A DNA stretch of 64,000 nucleotides. It comes from Artemia franciscana (lineage: Eukaryota > Arthropoda > Branchiopoda > Anostraca > Artemiidae). The notes beneath the pieces are model-generated. The model was not told the origin of the DNA. It saw only the letters and a program-made list of their open reading frames with translations, and ran no database searches. Positions 11,207 through 23,531 of this stretch are shown here, piece after piece. Position numbers and translations under genes: made by a program. The stretch lies in the NCBI RefSeq assembly GCF_032884065.1, contig NC_088866.1, positions 47,651,490-47,715,489 on the forward strand, written 5' to 3'. Within the stretch, counting starts at the first letter, position 1. The number at the start of each line of letters is the position of its first letter.

Positions 11207-12570
11207 CTTTCTTTTCCCCAGGGGTCATCGTATCGACCAAGTGGTCCTAGAATGTCGCAAGAGGGCTCATTCTAACGGAAATGAAAAGTTCTAGTGCCCT
11301 TTTTCAGTGACCAAAAAAATTGGAGGGCATCTAGGCCCCCTCCCACGCTCATTTTTTTCCCAAAGTCAACGGATCAAAATTTTGAGATAGCCATTTTGTT
11401 CAGCATAGTTGAAAACCATAATAACTATGTCTTTGGGGATGACTTACTCCCCAACATTCCCTGGGGGAGGGGCTGCAAGTTACAAACTTTGACCAGTGTT
11501 TACATATAGTAATGGTTATTGGGAAGTGTACAGACGTTTTCAGGGGGATTTTATTTTGTTTGGGGGTGGGGCTGAGGAGAGGGGGCTATGTTGGAGGATC
11601 TTTCCTTGGAGGAATCTGTCATGGGGGAAGAAAAATTCAATGAAAAGGGCGCAGGATTCTCTAGCATTACTATAAGAAAACAATGAAAAATAAACATGAA
11701 AACGTTTTTTCAAATGAAAGGAAGAAGCAGCATTGAAACTTAAAACGAACAGAGATTATTACGCATATGAGGGGTTCTAAAAATACTTTTGCATAAAGAG
11801 CGAGGTATTTAGGAGGAGATAATTACCTCGCTCTTTATGCTAAAGTATTTTTAGTAATTTCAACTATTTATTCTACGGCCTTTCTGATTCAGGGGTCATT
11901 CTTAAAGAATTGGGACAAAACTTACGATTTAGTGTAAAGAACGAGGTATTAATGAGGGTACAAACCCCCTCATATACATAATAATAATTAAAGAATATAA
12001 AAGTTTGTTACGTAAGTTAATTCTAAAGTTACGTATATTTTTTGCTAATAAAAAAATTCGTTAAAATTAAAATTAATAGTTGCCTTTTTATGTAACGGAA
12101 AAATTGCATGGCAACTAGGCCTCCTTCCCCATCCCATATTTCTCAAAATCGTATGATCAAAACTAAGAGAAAGCCATTTAGCCAAAAAAGGAATTAATAT
12201 GCAAATTTCATTTGAATAGTTTACGTGTGGAGTGTCAAAATCAAACATGCATTAATTCAAAAACGTTCAGAAATTACATAAAAAAAAACTCGTTTTTTTA
12301 ACTGAAAGTAAGGAGCGACATTAAAACTTAAAACGAACAGAAATTACTCCGTATATGAAATAGATTGTTCCCTCCGCAATCCCTCGCTCTTTACGCTAAA
12401 GTTTGACTCTTTGCCACAATTCTGCTTTTTAAAACAATTAAAAGCTTTAGCGTAAAGAGCGAGGGATTGCGGAGGGAACAATCTATTTCATATACGGAGT
12501 AATTTCTGTTCGTTTTAAGTTTTAATGTCGCTCCTTACTTTCAGTTAAAAAAACTAGTTTTTTTTATGTA
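10786..12570 (+). mobile_element. A-family hairpin-ended repeat, copy A1
   Basis: Starts TCAAACAGTTCGTGGTAACG, whose CAGTTCGT/ACGAACTG pair forms a short terminal hairpin, then AGTAAGGAGCGAC. Ends with GTCGCTCCTTACTTTCAG and an A7-CTAG-T8 palindrome, so AGTAAGGAGCGAC is a terminal inverted repeat. An internal hairpin lies at 11778-11852 and a long 3' hairpin at 12272-12570. A 53-T run sits at 11154-11206. No transposase. The right arm holds the uninterrupted site (near 40870-40880), so A1 arrived after the duplication. Superfamily unknown. Confidence 0.85.
12272..12570. repeat. Long 3' hairpin of A1
   Basis: Two arms of about 135 bp (12272-12407 and 12433-12570) are almost perfect reverse complements around a short loop. 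Each contains CTTTACGCTAAAG and GTAAGGAGCGACATT. The same hairpin ends every A copy. Confidence 0.9.
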
Positions 12571-13156
12571 ATTACACCAAGGGACTAACCACTCGGATTG
12601 TTCAGGAGCGATTCAGTCAAGCATTAATCAGTTGTAACCTGTTTAAACAGAGTCTAGAGAAGAAGTAGGGTGCAGACACCAAACTGCCGGTTAATAAATA
12701 TATAAGAAAATTGTATTGTATAAATAATTAAGGATAAGCTACGTCTAATCCTAGAGATAAATAAAACACAGCACAAGGGCCGAATAAGAAGCAAAGGTTT
12801 TATTTTAAAAATAATGATTTATCATTTTGGCTATTATTGTACCGTTAAAATAAATTCAGGACAAATTTATATATTGTAGTATAAGTACAATTTTGCAAAA
12901 TCTTCTACTGAAATAAGAATTAAAGATATATAAAACGAGCTAATTAATAACTAATGTGAACGAAGCAAAATGTCCCCAGAGTATTTATATTTGTTATAGC
13001 AAGACTCGAGTGTTGCTGTAGAACTACCAAAGCAAACTACAAAAGCAGTCAATGACCAGTCTCGAGTCCAAGGCCTTTCCAAGAAACAAGTCAACCCCTT
13101 AGTAAATAAACCCCGATAAAAATGGCCACAACCCTAATAAAATTCTTATATAATTC

Positions 13157-13480
13157 TTGTTACTGACCACAGTAACATGGAAAAAAAGAAATAAGCGAGG
13201 GCTCAATTTGCCAAATGTACAGGCCCATCGTGAAAAGTTGAAATTAAATTATTGCGCTAGAGGCAGACCGCGTTTACCAAAATATTTGTTAGAAGACTTA
13301 ACGGTTGCTTCGGTTCACGACGAATCAGGTTCCAAAGAAATTGGAACGAATTCCCCTTTTGCGTTGAAAGTTATCACTTCCGGAAGAAATTTGGGGTTAG
13401 ACCTTCTAAAAGGCTCACGCTGGAATGTGGATCTACCTCACCTGTTTGAGAATTATGAAAAGCTCGTGATTCGCCACATG
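13157..13480 (+). pseudogene. Exon-like coding fragment, unknown family (left copy)
   Basis: An open frame of about 100 codons includes RGLNLPNVQAHREKLKLNY, GRPRLPKYLLEDL and FENYEKLVIRH. It is flanked by a plausible acceptor (TTACTGACCACAG at 13158-13170) and a consensus donor, CACAT/GTAAGT, at 13480. Both signals and the frame are kept in the right arm (39847-40170, minus), where one TAA interrupts it after LKVIT. A conserved exon with its splice sites in both arms suggests a real host or large-element gene was duplicated. I cannot assign a function. Low complexity is absent and composition differs from the repeats around it. Confidence 0.5.
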
Positions 13481-15082
13481 TAAGTTTTTTCTTTGTCTTT
13501 CATTTTAGATCATTGATTTACTGTTATCAAAATTATTAGGATGGGGAATTATTCTGGGTTACAATTAATACAACTTGTAAGTTAGTAATTCTTGATAATT
13601 GTCTTTTCTGCTATAGAGAAAGAATGTTCAATAACTTTTAAAGATATTTTCATACCAAAACAACATAACGCTCCAACGGTATCTCCTTAGGTTGGTTTAA
13701 TTTCACTATTGTTGGCTTTACCAACAATTTAAAGCTTATACTGAATAATCGGCAGTTGTTTCGCTATTTCTTTAGCAATCTCAACTTAGTACTCATGTTC
13801 TGGTTTTCCTCTTGTCATATTTCACGGGTTATCTATCACATTACGCTCGAACTACGGTTTAGATAAGACAAGATTTATTTCTACAAAACAACTATCACAA
13901 GCCCAAAGGGGCCAAATTCACACTTTAGTGTCAATAAAAAAAAAAAAAAAAATGGTGAATGTCAATCAGTAACAAATATCAAACCAGTTTAAACTCATAA
14001 AATTGCAATCAGTAAAAAAGTCAAACGATAAGAAGTCGTGAATTAAAACCGGGAAAACAAATTTAAACAGAATCAAAATTTAGTTTAACTAGCAAGAACT
14101 GTAAAGTTTGCAATTGCAAAATAAGCATTAAAACTACAAGTTGAAAGTGGAGTGAGAAGAGGGGAAAGTTACTAATTTAAAATTTCAACTATGTGAAGGA
14201 TGAACGTTCTTCTATATCTTTCAGTGGGACAAGAAGGGAGATTTTTGTTGAAATAGAACGTGAGGCAGTGGTGGATGCAGGGGGGTGCCCTCCCCCTGAC
14301 ATAGTAGTAGATTTGTAGTTGAGACCGCTTGTTCCGGTTCTGTTTGGGACGATTTTTTTTTGTATTTGGTTAATAATAGTCGAGTTTTTAGTAAGTTTTT
14401 AATTATTAAGGCTATTTCTTTTTGCAAATATGTTTAAACAAGGTTTCAGTTACTTTTTGCAGTCTCTGTTAGATTTTTATTAATACCACATGTCCCCAAA
14501 AAGTATTTAATTAAATTTAAGTTTATCAAGGGAATCTGTCCGTATTACCACAAATGCCAACTGGGAGGCGGAAATCTTCATTAGTAACGAGGGGAGATTG
14601 AAAATTCTGACTTAATCTGCTGCTAAATGCAACATTAAGAAATCATTATATTTCTATTTCTTTGTTCTATTTTTCCTGCTACACTATCAAACGAACTAAT
14701 CACTAATCAACAATTAGTTAAAAAAGAATGTATGATACCAAAAAATGGTACTAATTTTATGTTGAGAATACAAAGTTTAACTAACTCGCTATAGTCGCCA
14801 GAAGTGCAAATGCTAAAAATTATGCAGAAAAGATTAAATATATTATTTTTTTTGTAGAGGGTGAACAACCTTTTAATTGTTTTTATGGCGAGGTTGCTCG
14901 TATAAACTTACTTTGTTTGTATCAATAATAATTATAATAATAATTTATTTATTACCCGCTTGTTTTGACAAATTAAGCGGAGTAAAAACATTAAGGAAAA
15001 AAAAAAAAATAACACAAACAATACAATTAATACAGTCTAATCAAAGGGTGGTAAGGGCCCAAGCGTTGACAGGCATCAGCAC

Positions 15083-16682
15083 CTAATCTAGCGTAGAGTT
15101 TTTTTTATAAACAAAAATAATATCAGTGGCACAAAACTTTCTGATAATCTTCTGATTTCTATAAGAACGCGGCAGATACAATAAATATTTACAATAACGA
15201 AAATACAGAACTCTTATACCCTGCAAATCTTTATTATTAAACAACGGGCGCAAACCAGAAAGAAACAATATAGAATGATCGCAATATGTAGAATAAAGTC
15301 TGGATAAAGCCTTTCGTGAAAATCTGCCTCGGTTCGGGACAATTTTTGCGTACCCTTTTTTAAGTTTACTTTTAATATCATTTAGCCCACAAGATCGAAA
15401 AGCCGATACAAATACTAATACCAAGCCACCGAATCGAAGAAACGAGCTTAACTGAAAAATAACCACAATCAAGATCACTTCTTTGATGCTTAGCATTAAA
15501 AACTAAATATTCAAATTTTTCAGTATTAAGTTTGAGGTCGATTTCCTCAAAAGACTTAGAAACAAGCTGGGTCGACTTAATTAGGCTAGATTTAGTGCGA
15601 CTGATCAAAAGTAAATCATCTGCATATGCAACATACGAAAGATCAGTTAGGCCTAAAAAGCATGATGGATTAATACGTGGCAAAACAGAATAAAGACAAG
15701 CATTAAAAAGATAAGGGGATAAGACGCCTCCTTGCCTAAGACCAGATCGGATGGGGATATTACCAACGTAGGTGTCACCTGACTTGAGTCGAACATATGA
15801 GTTTGCATACCAAAAACGAAAAGTTGATATAATAGACACATTTGCACCAAGTCTGATTAAAGAATACCAAAGTTGGCTATGACATATTGAATCAAAAGCT
15901 TTTTAAACATCGAGATGTACAAAAATGAACCTCAAAACCATTTTTATGCGCTTCAAGTAATAGTGAAACTATAGCACGATGAGCATGTTGGCATCCTACA
16001 TACGGCTTAAAGCCAAACTGATTAGACATATAATCTACATTAGTCAGGAGATCAGGGAGCAAAACATATTCAAATACTTTACTTAAATTACAAGCAACCG
16101 TAATAGGCCTATATGAAGCGCAACTAGTCGGGCCCTTACCACGTTTCAAAATTGACGTAATGTTACCAACTAAAAAAGAATCAGGGACTAAAGAAGAGCA
16201 TAAACACATCTGAAAAAGTAACTGCAAGTGATAAACTAATTCCTCCGAATCGGTGTTGAGATGAAAAGCACTGATGCCGTCTATATCATAAGATTTCGAT
16301 TTAAGTCTCTCTACACTTCTTTTGACACGGTCAACACTAACGGGAGGTACATGACCTTGAATGATTTTCTTAGGCAACAGATTAGAACAGAGCTTGGCAA
16401 AACGAAAATGAACCGCATATATCACTGTATCGAAAATGTTACTATAGTGATTGTATAGTGATTGATCCATGATACATTAGGGATTCGGTCGGCCGTAGGC
16501 GGTCTATCAAACTTCGCGACATTGATCACTTTTTTCCACTGGCTAGGAGACTTAGGAAATTCGGCACCATTGTACCTAATTTTTCGAAGATAGCGTTTAA
16601 AATCAAGCTTTGTTCTTTGTTTAATATAGAAAACATTACCCCTTAAAGGGCGGCCGCAAGCTATCCAAATTTTTAGCCACAA
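15083..16682 (-). pseudogene. LINE ORF2 reverse transcriptase and C-terminal part
   Basis: Across four frame segments: KSKSYDIDGISAFHL, YRPITVACNLSKVFEY and QFGFKPYVGC (16470-15892), then RSGLRQGGVLSPYLFNACL and YVAYADDLLLI (15839-15378, the catalytic box), then GRFSRKALSRLYSTY and a YFRYCKYLLYLPRSYRNQK tail (15496-15083). The order matches RT fingers, palm and thumb of non-LTR elements. Frame changes near 16470, 15890, 15500 show that it is not expressed as one protein. Confidence 0.82.
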
Positions 16683-16778
16683 TTTAGCCCGATTTTTATT
16701 GTTTTGAGCTCTGGGTCATTCTTCCAAATTGAACTTCTTGTTTGTGTTCTAAAGCGACATAGGAGAACAGCTACCTCT

Positions 16779-17671
16779 TTAAGCACGATACAATGTAGCT
16801 ATAATAAATATTGAGCTGAATTCTGGCTTGTGGGGACCCAATGCTAGTACACAACAGATTAAAAGAGACTTTAATCGTTGATAGGAGGCTAACAAGCGTA
16901 TAAAATAAAGAGGCCAGTCAGCTTTGTTCCATTCTCTTTTAGAAATCCATTTTCTAGAATTGGGACGAAGGTTCTTCTCAGCAGTAGCATTAAGGGTAAC
17001 AGTGAGGGATAGGGGGAGATGGTCATAATCACGCTCATCCTGATCAACATGGACTTCGCCACAGATTAGACCAGAAGAAACGATACAATGGTCAATGTCC
17101 GAAAGTGAGCCACTATTATGGACATAGGAATGGGAGGCATCTTTCTTCAAATTTTGTAACTATTCGGTAGGGAATACAAAAGAAGCTCAGTCCACACTGA
17201 TGAAGAGTTAATATTACAGTTCATATCACCAATTAATAACCAATCCAGTCCATAACTCTCAATGCCATTCAAAAGACTTTTTATTAATGCGGAAGATTTT
17301 GTAAATTTAGTTGGACTTCAGAGGGATTTCTGGTCGCAGGGGAGATAAACATTAATGAAGACAAGGTTGGCAAGACGAATAGCAATATAACAATCACTAT
17401 CGTGATAGCATAAAGGCGGTGGTGAAAACAGCGTCTTTTTTATTAAACATCCTAGGCCAACTGATGGTCTGCCAGAGGTTTTGCGTGCACTTCTGGAAAA
17501 AACTGAGTGTTCGTTACTTCTCTGTAGGGAGTTTAAGCTCACTAAAGGTAGGATATGCTCCTGGAGGAATAAAATATCAAAATTTTCTAATTTCTGATCT
17601 AAAGAAACGTCTTTATCCTTAGTACCGTTAGTATTGAACGAACGTATAGTGAAGTTAGTCTTAGCACTCAT
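16779..17671 (-). pseudogene. LINE ORF2 APE endonuclease part
   Basis: Starts MSAKTNFTIRSFNTNG at 17671. Seen in order: SFNTNG (N-terminal Asn), FLQEH (catalytic Glu), INVYLPCD, then after a frame change LLIGDMNCN (the GDxN motif, near 17240) and SDIDHCIVSS ... DHLPLSLTV (the terminal Asp-His pair). These are the landmarks of the apurinic-endonuclease domain that nicks target DNA. At least two frameshifts and a stop at 17318 break it. Confidence 0.78.
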
Positions 17672-17715
17672 TTTCTAGTATAGGACGATCGTTTCGACAG
17701 AAGTTCACGAAGAAT

Positions 17716-18744
17716 TCAGCATTTCATTGAGAATGACACATGATTGCCTTGACAGTTCGCACATTTTGGTGTAGCCTGGCACGGAGAATCAGGCGAGGAT
17801 TCATGTTGCCCTGCGCAACGGGAGCAGCATTTTTCTTTATCACAATTTGATTTTAAGCGATTTGGTGATTGACAATTATAACAGCATTTGGGTGGGCGTT
17901 GGTGTTCGTAAACTCGATATATCTCATACCCAATCTTTATACCAGGCCGAAGTGCATTAGTGAGCGCAACAGCGTTTTCAAAAAACACTCTAACAGCCAA
18001 AGAATTGCCTATTCGTTTCGCATGAGTAATATTGTTGCAATCAATTAACATTCCCTCGCCAAAATTGGTCGGTATACCCTTAATAATTCCAATATATTTC
18101 GTTTCTTTTTCTTTTACTCATTACATTGGAACGGCATTGCAAAAGTTCCTTGCAGCAATCTTGTCAATTCGTACCACCAGCTTATCAACAGAGGGCTTAA
18201 TGCTATGAATACATTCATGACCTGGAATAGAGTCTATTATTTCGCGACGCTTTGCAGGATTATCTAATTCAGATGGGACTTTAGAAATAACAACGGTCGT
18301 CAGATCGGGATTCAGTGACTGAGCGCCAGGGCTGCTAAGAGGGGGGAATTTAAGATCATACGACGAAATCTTCTCGCGAATTCGCTTAAGTTCCGAATCA
18401 ATGCTTACAAGCTTTGAGGCAAAGCTAGAATAAGCCACAGCAGGAATAACAGGAACCTCGGTAGGTAAAACAATCACGTATGTAGGCAAAGACAAATTTT
18501 CACTGTCGCATTTCTGGAAGATTTCCATCATGCCCTTATTGTAACGGTAATTAGCTTGATCACCTTGGCATCTTTGCACGCGTTCACCCTCGTAAACATG
18601 AGACCAAAGTTCTATTTTAGCCGCCATAATAGACTTCTCATCGAAAAACCCAACAGCATGGTTAGCAATAACTTCATCACTTACTCCTTTTTTAAGATTA
18701 GATTGCACGAAATTCAACACCGACGAATGTATATATTCCGTCAT
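17716..18744 (-). pseudogene. LINE ORF1 (nucleic-acid-binding, zinc knuckles)
   Basis: A frame starts at MTEYIHSSVLNF (18744) and runs to KC-stop at 17716, interrupted once by adjacent TAA and TGA near 18119-18124. About 340 residues. The middle reads like an RNA-recognition-type segment, and the C-terminus has three knuckle-like clusters: CYNCQSPNRLKSNC (histidine missing), CSRCAGQH...C and CANCQGNHVSFSMKC. This is the usual layout of ORF1 chaperones in Jockey-like and I-like LINEs. An upstream ATG at 18792 is in frame but adds a hydrophobic, unconserved lead. Confidence 0.75.
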
Positions 18745-19354
18745 AATGGTATAACCAACAAATATGGTCAATAAGCCAAAGTCCAAAATCAAATCAGTTT
18801 ATTACTCACCATGCTGTCAAACAACTAACATCCGATTAAATTAGTTTCAAAATAATCCTTTAAAAAGTAACTGAATTCGTTATTTTCGTCAAACTAAAAT
18901 AGACCGGTTTTACTCACAGTTCATAAATATCCAATTCAAACCAAATCCTTTTACTTTGAAATCCGAATCAATTGACCTTAATTTCAATAGAACTCATCAG
19001 ATTTTATATTAAATAAAAATCCATTTCCACTACCTACCTACGACTTAGAAATTGTTTTAACCCCCTTTAAATTGCTGGGTTTTCTTTGTCCACAAGTTTA
19101 TCAGAGCAACTTTTTATATGCCCCCCCCCGAAAAAAAAATCCTGGATTTGCCCCTGACGTGGCGGTTGGGTAAATGTTCACTAGGGAAAAGAGAAGTAGT
19201 ACAAGCCTTATGCACGGTAATGTTGGCAAAACACAAGGAAATTTGTACTCTCATTTCCTTAAGAGTGACTAGATAGGTGACTTAAGGGTGACAATTCATT
19301 AGACATGCCAGGATGGCAAACAGAGAAACAGAAAAAATGTATTAATTCAAAAAT

Positions 19355-20785
19355 GTTCACAAATAGAAAAAACCTGTTTCTTAACTGAAAGTAAGGAGCG
19401 ACATTAATGCTTAAAACAAGCAGAAATTACTCTGTATATTAAAAGGGTTTTTCCCTCCTCAATGGCCCACTCCTTACGCTAAAGTTTTTAGCTGTTTTAA
19501 AAAGAAAACTTGAGAAAAAGAGTGAAACTTTAGCGTAAAGAGCAAGGCGTTGAGGATGGAAAAGCCCCTTTGATATACGGAGTAATTCCAGTTCGTTAAT
19601 GTCGCTCCTTAATTTCAGTTTAAAAACTTTTTTTTCATTTTATTTCCAACATAAAGCGAACTTTCAAACAGGTTATTTCAAACAGTTACTACAGAAATGT
19701 AGTAAGGAGCGACCCGGCTCAATAGCAACCAAAACTCTAAAAACAGAATTTTGATACCAAAAAATACATCACAAGAATCACACTTTTATGTTGATTTTGA
19801 ATATGTAAGTTTCATCATCAAGTTTAGTCTTACCCATCTAAAGTTACGAGCCTGAAAAAATTTACCTTATTAAAAGAAAATGGGGGGAAACACCCCCTAA
19901 AAGTAATTTAATCTTGAAGAAATTTACACCATCAGATTCAGCGTACCAGAGTACCTTACTGTACAAGTTTGAAACTCCTATCTACAAAAAATGTAGAATT
20001 TTGTATATTTTGCCAGAACACAAAATCCCGGATGCGTGTTTATTTATTTATTTTTCATTTTGTTTCCATGGGTGATCGTATCGACCCAGTGTTCCTCAAA
20101 TTTTGCGAGATGGCTCATTAGAATGGAAATGAAAAGTTCTAGCGTTCTTTCTAAGTGACCAAAAACATTGGAAGGCACCTAGGCCCCCTCCCACGCTCAT
20201 TTTTTCCAAAAGTCGTCCGACCAAAATCCTGATATAGCCATTTTATTCAGCGTAGTTAAAACCTTATAACTATGTCTTTCGGGACGACTTACTCCCCCAC
20301 AGTCCCCGTGGGAGAAGCTGCAAGTTACAAACTTTGACTAGTGTTTGCACAGAGTCATGATTACTGGGAAGTGTACAGACGTTTACAGTGGGATTTTTTG
20401 GTTGGAAGGAGGGGTTGAGAAGAGAGGGTTATAAGGGGAAAACTTTCTGGTAGAATTTGTTATGGGGAAGAAACATTTCCATGAAGGGGAGGGGGCAGGA
20501 TTTTCTAGCATGATTTAAAAAAACAATGAAAAAATAAACATGAAAAAGTGTTTTCAACTGAAAGTAAGGACCAGCGTTAAAACTTAAAACGAACAAAAAA
20601 TATTACACATATAAGGGTTTCATTTCCTCCTAATCTCTCACTCTTTACGCTAAAGTATTTTTAGTAATTTCAACTATTTATTCTACGGCCTTTGTGATTC
20701 AGGGGTCATTCTTAAGGATTTAGGCTTTAATTTAAGCTTTAGTGTAATGAGCGAGGTATTGAAAAGTGGGCAACCACGGGGTGAG
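19355..20785 (+). mobile_element. A-family copy A2, truncated, preceded by an A-type hairpin
   Basis: 19355-19650 is the 3' hairpin module of an A element standing alone; an A copy then begins near 19677 with a damaged start hairpin and stops at 20785 without its own 3' hairpin. The right arm shows the same tandem order, where the A copy continues to its end. An 0.06-kb junction (20786-20849) separates it from A3. Confidence 0.75.
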
Positions 20786-20849
20786 ATCCGGTGACTTTAG
20801 GAAAATAATTAGAGTGGGAGGGGGCCTAGGTGACCTCCAATTTTTAGGA

Positions 20850-22160
20850 TCAAACAGTTCGTGGTAACGAACTGTAGTAAGGAGCGACCCGGCTCAATAG
20901 TAACCAAAACTCTAAAAAATGGAATTTTGATACCAATAGCTACATCAAAAGAATCGCATTTTAATGCTGGTTTTAAATATATAAGTTTCATCAAGTTTAA
21001 TCTTACCCATCAAAAGTTACGAGCCTAAGAAAATTTGCGTTATTTTAGAAAATAGGGGGAAACACCCCCTAAGAGTCATAGAATCTTAACGAAAATCACA
21101 CCATCAGATTCAGCGTATCAGAGAACCTTACTGTAGAAGTTTCGAGCTCCTATCTACAAAAATGTGGAATTTTGCATTTTTTGCCAGAAGGCAGATCACG
21201 GATGCGTGTTTATTTGTTTTTTTTTTTCCCCAGGGGTGATCGTATCGACCCAGTTGTCCTAGAATGTTGCAAGAGGGCTCATTCTAACGGAAATGAAAAG
21301 TTCTAGTGCCCTTTTTAAGAGACCAAAAAAATTTGAGGGCACCTAGGACCCCTCCCACGCTAATTATTTTCCCAAAGTCAGCGGATCAAAATTCTGAGAT
21401 AGCCATTTTATTCAACGTAGTCGAAAAACTTTATAACTATGTCTTTGGGGACGACTTACTCCCCCACAGTCCCCATGGGAGGGGCAACAAGTTACAAACT
21501 TTGACCTGTGCTTACATATAGTAATGGTTATTGGGAAGTATACAGGCGTTTTCATGAGGATTTTTTGGTTGGGGGGAGGGGTTGAGAAGAGGGGGATACG
21601 CTGGGGGAACTTTCCATCGAGAATTTGTCATGGGAGAAGAAAATTTCCATGAAGGGAGAGCAGGATTTACTAGCATTATTAAAAAAAAACAATTAAAAAA
21701 TAGATGTGAAAAAGCTTTTTCAGCTGGAAGTAAGGAACAGCAATAAAACTTAAAACAAACAGAAATTATTACCCATATGAGGGGCTCACCTCCTTCTATT
21801 ACCTCGCTCTTTACGCTAAAGTATTTTTAGTAATTTCAACTATTTATTCTACGGCTTTTCTGATTCAGGGGTCATTCTTAATGAATTGGAATAAATTTTA
21901 AGCTTTAGTGTAAAGAGCGAGGTACTGACGATGGGTCGAATCCCCTCGTATATGTAATAAAAACATGAGAATACAAAAGTTCAATACGTAAGCTAATTGA
22001 TAAGTTACGTAAATCTTTTACCAATAAAAAGAGTCGTAAAAAATTAAAAGTTCTAGTTGCCTTTTTAATTGACCAAAAAATCGGAGGGCAACTAGGCTTC
22101 GTCCCCCGCTCTTTTTTTTCTCAAAATCATTCGATCAAAATTATGAGAAAGCCATTTAGC

Positions 22161-22199
<39 letters not shown>

Positions 22200-22576
22200 A
22201 AAAATGCAAATTTCGTTTTGATTATTCCTCTGCGGAGAACCAAAATCAAAACATGCATTGATTCAAAAACGTTCAGAAATTAAATAAAAAAACAAGTTTT
22301 TTTAACTGAAAGTAAGGAGCGAGATTAAAACTTAAAACGCACAGAAATTACTTCGTATATGAAAGAGGCTGCTTCCTCATCAACGTCCCGCTCTTTATGT
22401 TAAAGTTTTTTACTGTTTTAAAAAGAAGAATTGAGAGAAAGAGTCAAACTTTAGCGTAAAGAGCGGGACGTTGATGAGGAAGCAGCCTCTTTCATATACG
22501 AAGTAATTTCTGTGCGTTTTAAGTTTTAATGTCGCTCCTTACTTTCAGTTAAAAAAACTTGTTTTTTTTATTTAAT
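20850..22576 (+). mobile_element. A-family hairpin-ended repeat, copy A3
   Basis: Full-length copy, starting TCAAACAGTTCGTGGTAACG and ending with a 3' hairpin at 22280-22576. A 36-A run lies at 22162-22197. Both hairpin arms share a substitution private to this copy (ACGCACAG against ACGAACAG elsewhere). Non-coding. It replaced or displaced the 3' part of A2. Confidence 0.88.
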
Positions 22577-22579
22577 CAG

Positions 22580-23265
22580 TTAAAAAGGGCACTATATACT
22601 TCATTTTTTATATATAATTCACTTATACATAACTTCATTTCCGTTGGAATTAGCCTGCTCGCAACATTCTAGGACAACTGGTTCGATAAGATCACTCCTG
22701 GAAAAAAATCCACATTTTTGCAGATAAGAGCTTGAAATTCCCACGGTAGGGTTCCCTGATATGCTGAATCGGATGGGTGTAATTTTGGTTTCATTACTTT
22801 TAGCGGGTGTTTCCCTCTATTTTCTAAAATAAGGCAATTTTTTTTAGACTCGTAATTTTAGATGGGTAAAACTGATATATTTAAAGTCAGCATTAAAATG
22901 CGATTTTGTTCATGTAGCTACTGATATCAAAAATCAGTTTTTTAGAGTTTACCCACCTAAACTTTGTAAAATGCTTAATTTTCTCAGAAAAATATTTAAT
23001 TTCTCCGTGTTTTCCTGGTATTTCTTTCGTAAGAGTTGAATCCCCCTCCTCCCCAAAAAATTTCGAATAATAATTTCTCTAATTTTCTCCTCGAATAATA
23101 GTTCTTTTGCAAATAAATATTCCTATTTACTTGCCAAATTACGAAGAACAACAATGCAATAATCGTAATTTTCAGTGAGAAACCCCTTGAGTTTAATGAC
23201 GGCAGTGAAATCTGATAACCTTGAGTTTTTGTCTCATTTGCCGCGATTGAAAAAGAACTGAACAG
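22580..23265 (-). repeat. Inner inverted pair, left member
   Basis: 22580-22950 is the 5' half of an A element on the minus strand, and 22951-23265 is unrelated sequence. Together they match the reverse complement of 31191-31541 and 31770-32150. Shared private text, such as ATGAAGTATATAGT at the edge of the A part, shows that they derive from one locus. The pair extends the inverted duplication towards its centre. Confidence 0.75.
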
Positions 23266-23399
23266 AGAATATCATGACAGTGTCCGAAAGCTTGTAGGCC
23301 TTTTTTGCGTCAACCAAAGAGACTCTCGAGCTCAACCACTCGGTGCGGTTGAGCTCAACCGCTGTTTTTGCGTGAAACAGTGACAAACCAGGACTTGGT

Positions 23400-23531
<132 letters not shown>

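Larger units (their letters stand above)
14932..18968 (-). mobile_element. APE-type LINE, nearly full length, decayed
   Basis: Minus-strand non-LTR retrotransposon with ORF1 (three zinc knuckles), an APE endonuclease, RT and a C-terminal domain, ending in a TAA/ATT-type tail near 14932-14955 (AATAATAATTATAATAATAA on the plus strand). It lies inside a hAT-like MITE. The right arm lacks it: its sequence passes from TTTGTATCAATA directly to AATTGAC. ORF2 needs several frame changes, so the copy is dead. Clade within the Jockey/I/CR1 assemblage not resolved. Same family as the remnant at 7076-7991. Confidence 0.88.
14266..19156. mobile_element. hAT-like MITE interrupted by a LINE (left arm copy)
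   Basis: The ends CAGTGGTGGATGCAGG (14266) and, on the other strand, CAGGGGCAAATCCAGG (ending at 19156) are imperfect TIRs. Flanks ACGTGAGG and ACGTGGCG look like a decayed 8-bp target duplication. The right arm has the same element without the LINE (38201-39052, about 850 bp). Non-coding apart from the nested LINE. Confidence 0.65.
10362..20785 (+). repeat. Left arm of giant inverted duplication
   Basis: Collinear with the reverse complement of 36480-41296. Matching blocks: 10362-10785 with 40877-41296; 12571-14932 with 38415-40876; 18969-19350 with 37940-38400; 19355-19650 with 37613-37935; 19677-20785 with 36480-37580. Two inserts are unique to this arm: hairpin-ended repeat A1 (10786-12570) and a LINE (14932-18968). 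Similarity covers sequence outside the A family, so the arrangement is a true duplication, not chance insertion of one repeat twice. It starts abruptly at TTTAAGGCAGGACGG. Confidence 0.85.

Noticed and set aside
11294-11509. About 70-codon frame also open at 21306-21521 and 27226-27573 in A copies
   Set aside because: The peptides resemble each other only as much as the DNA does; A2 and A5 have stops there, and no known domain is seen.
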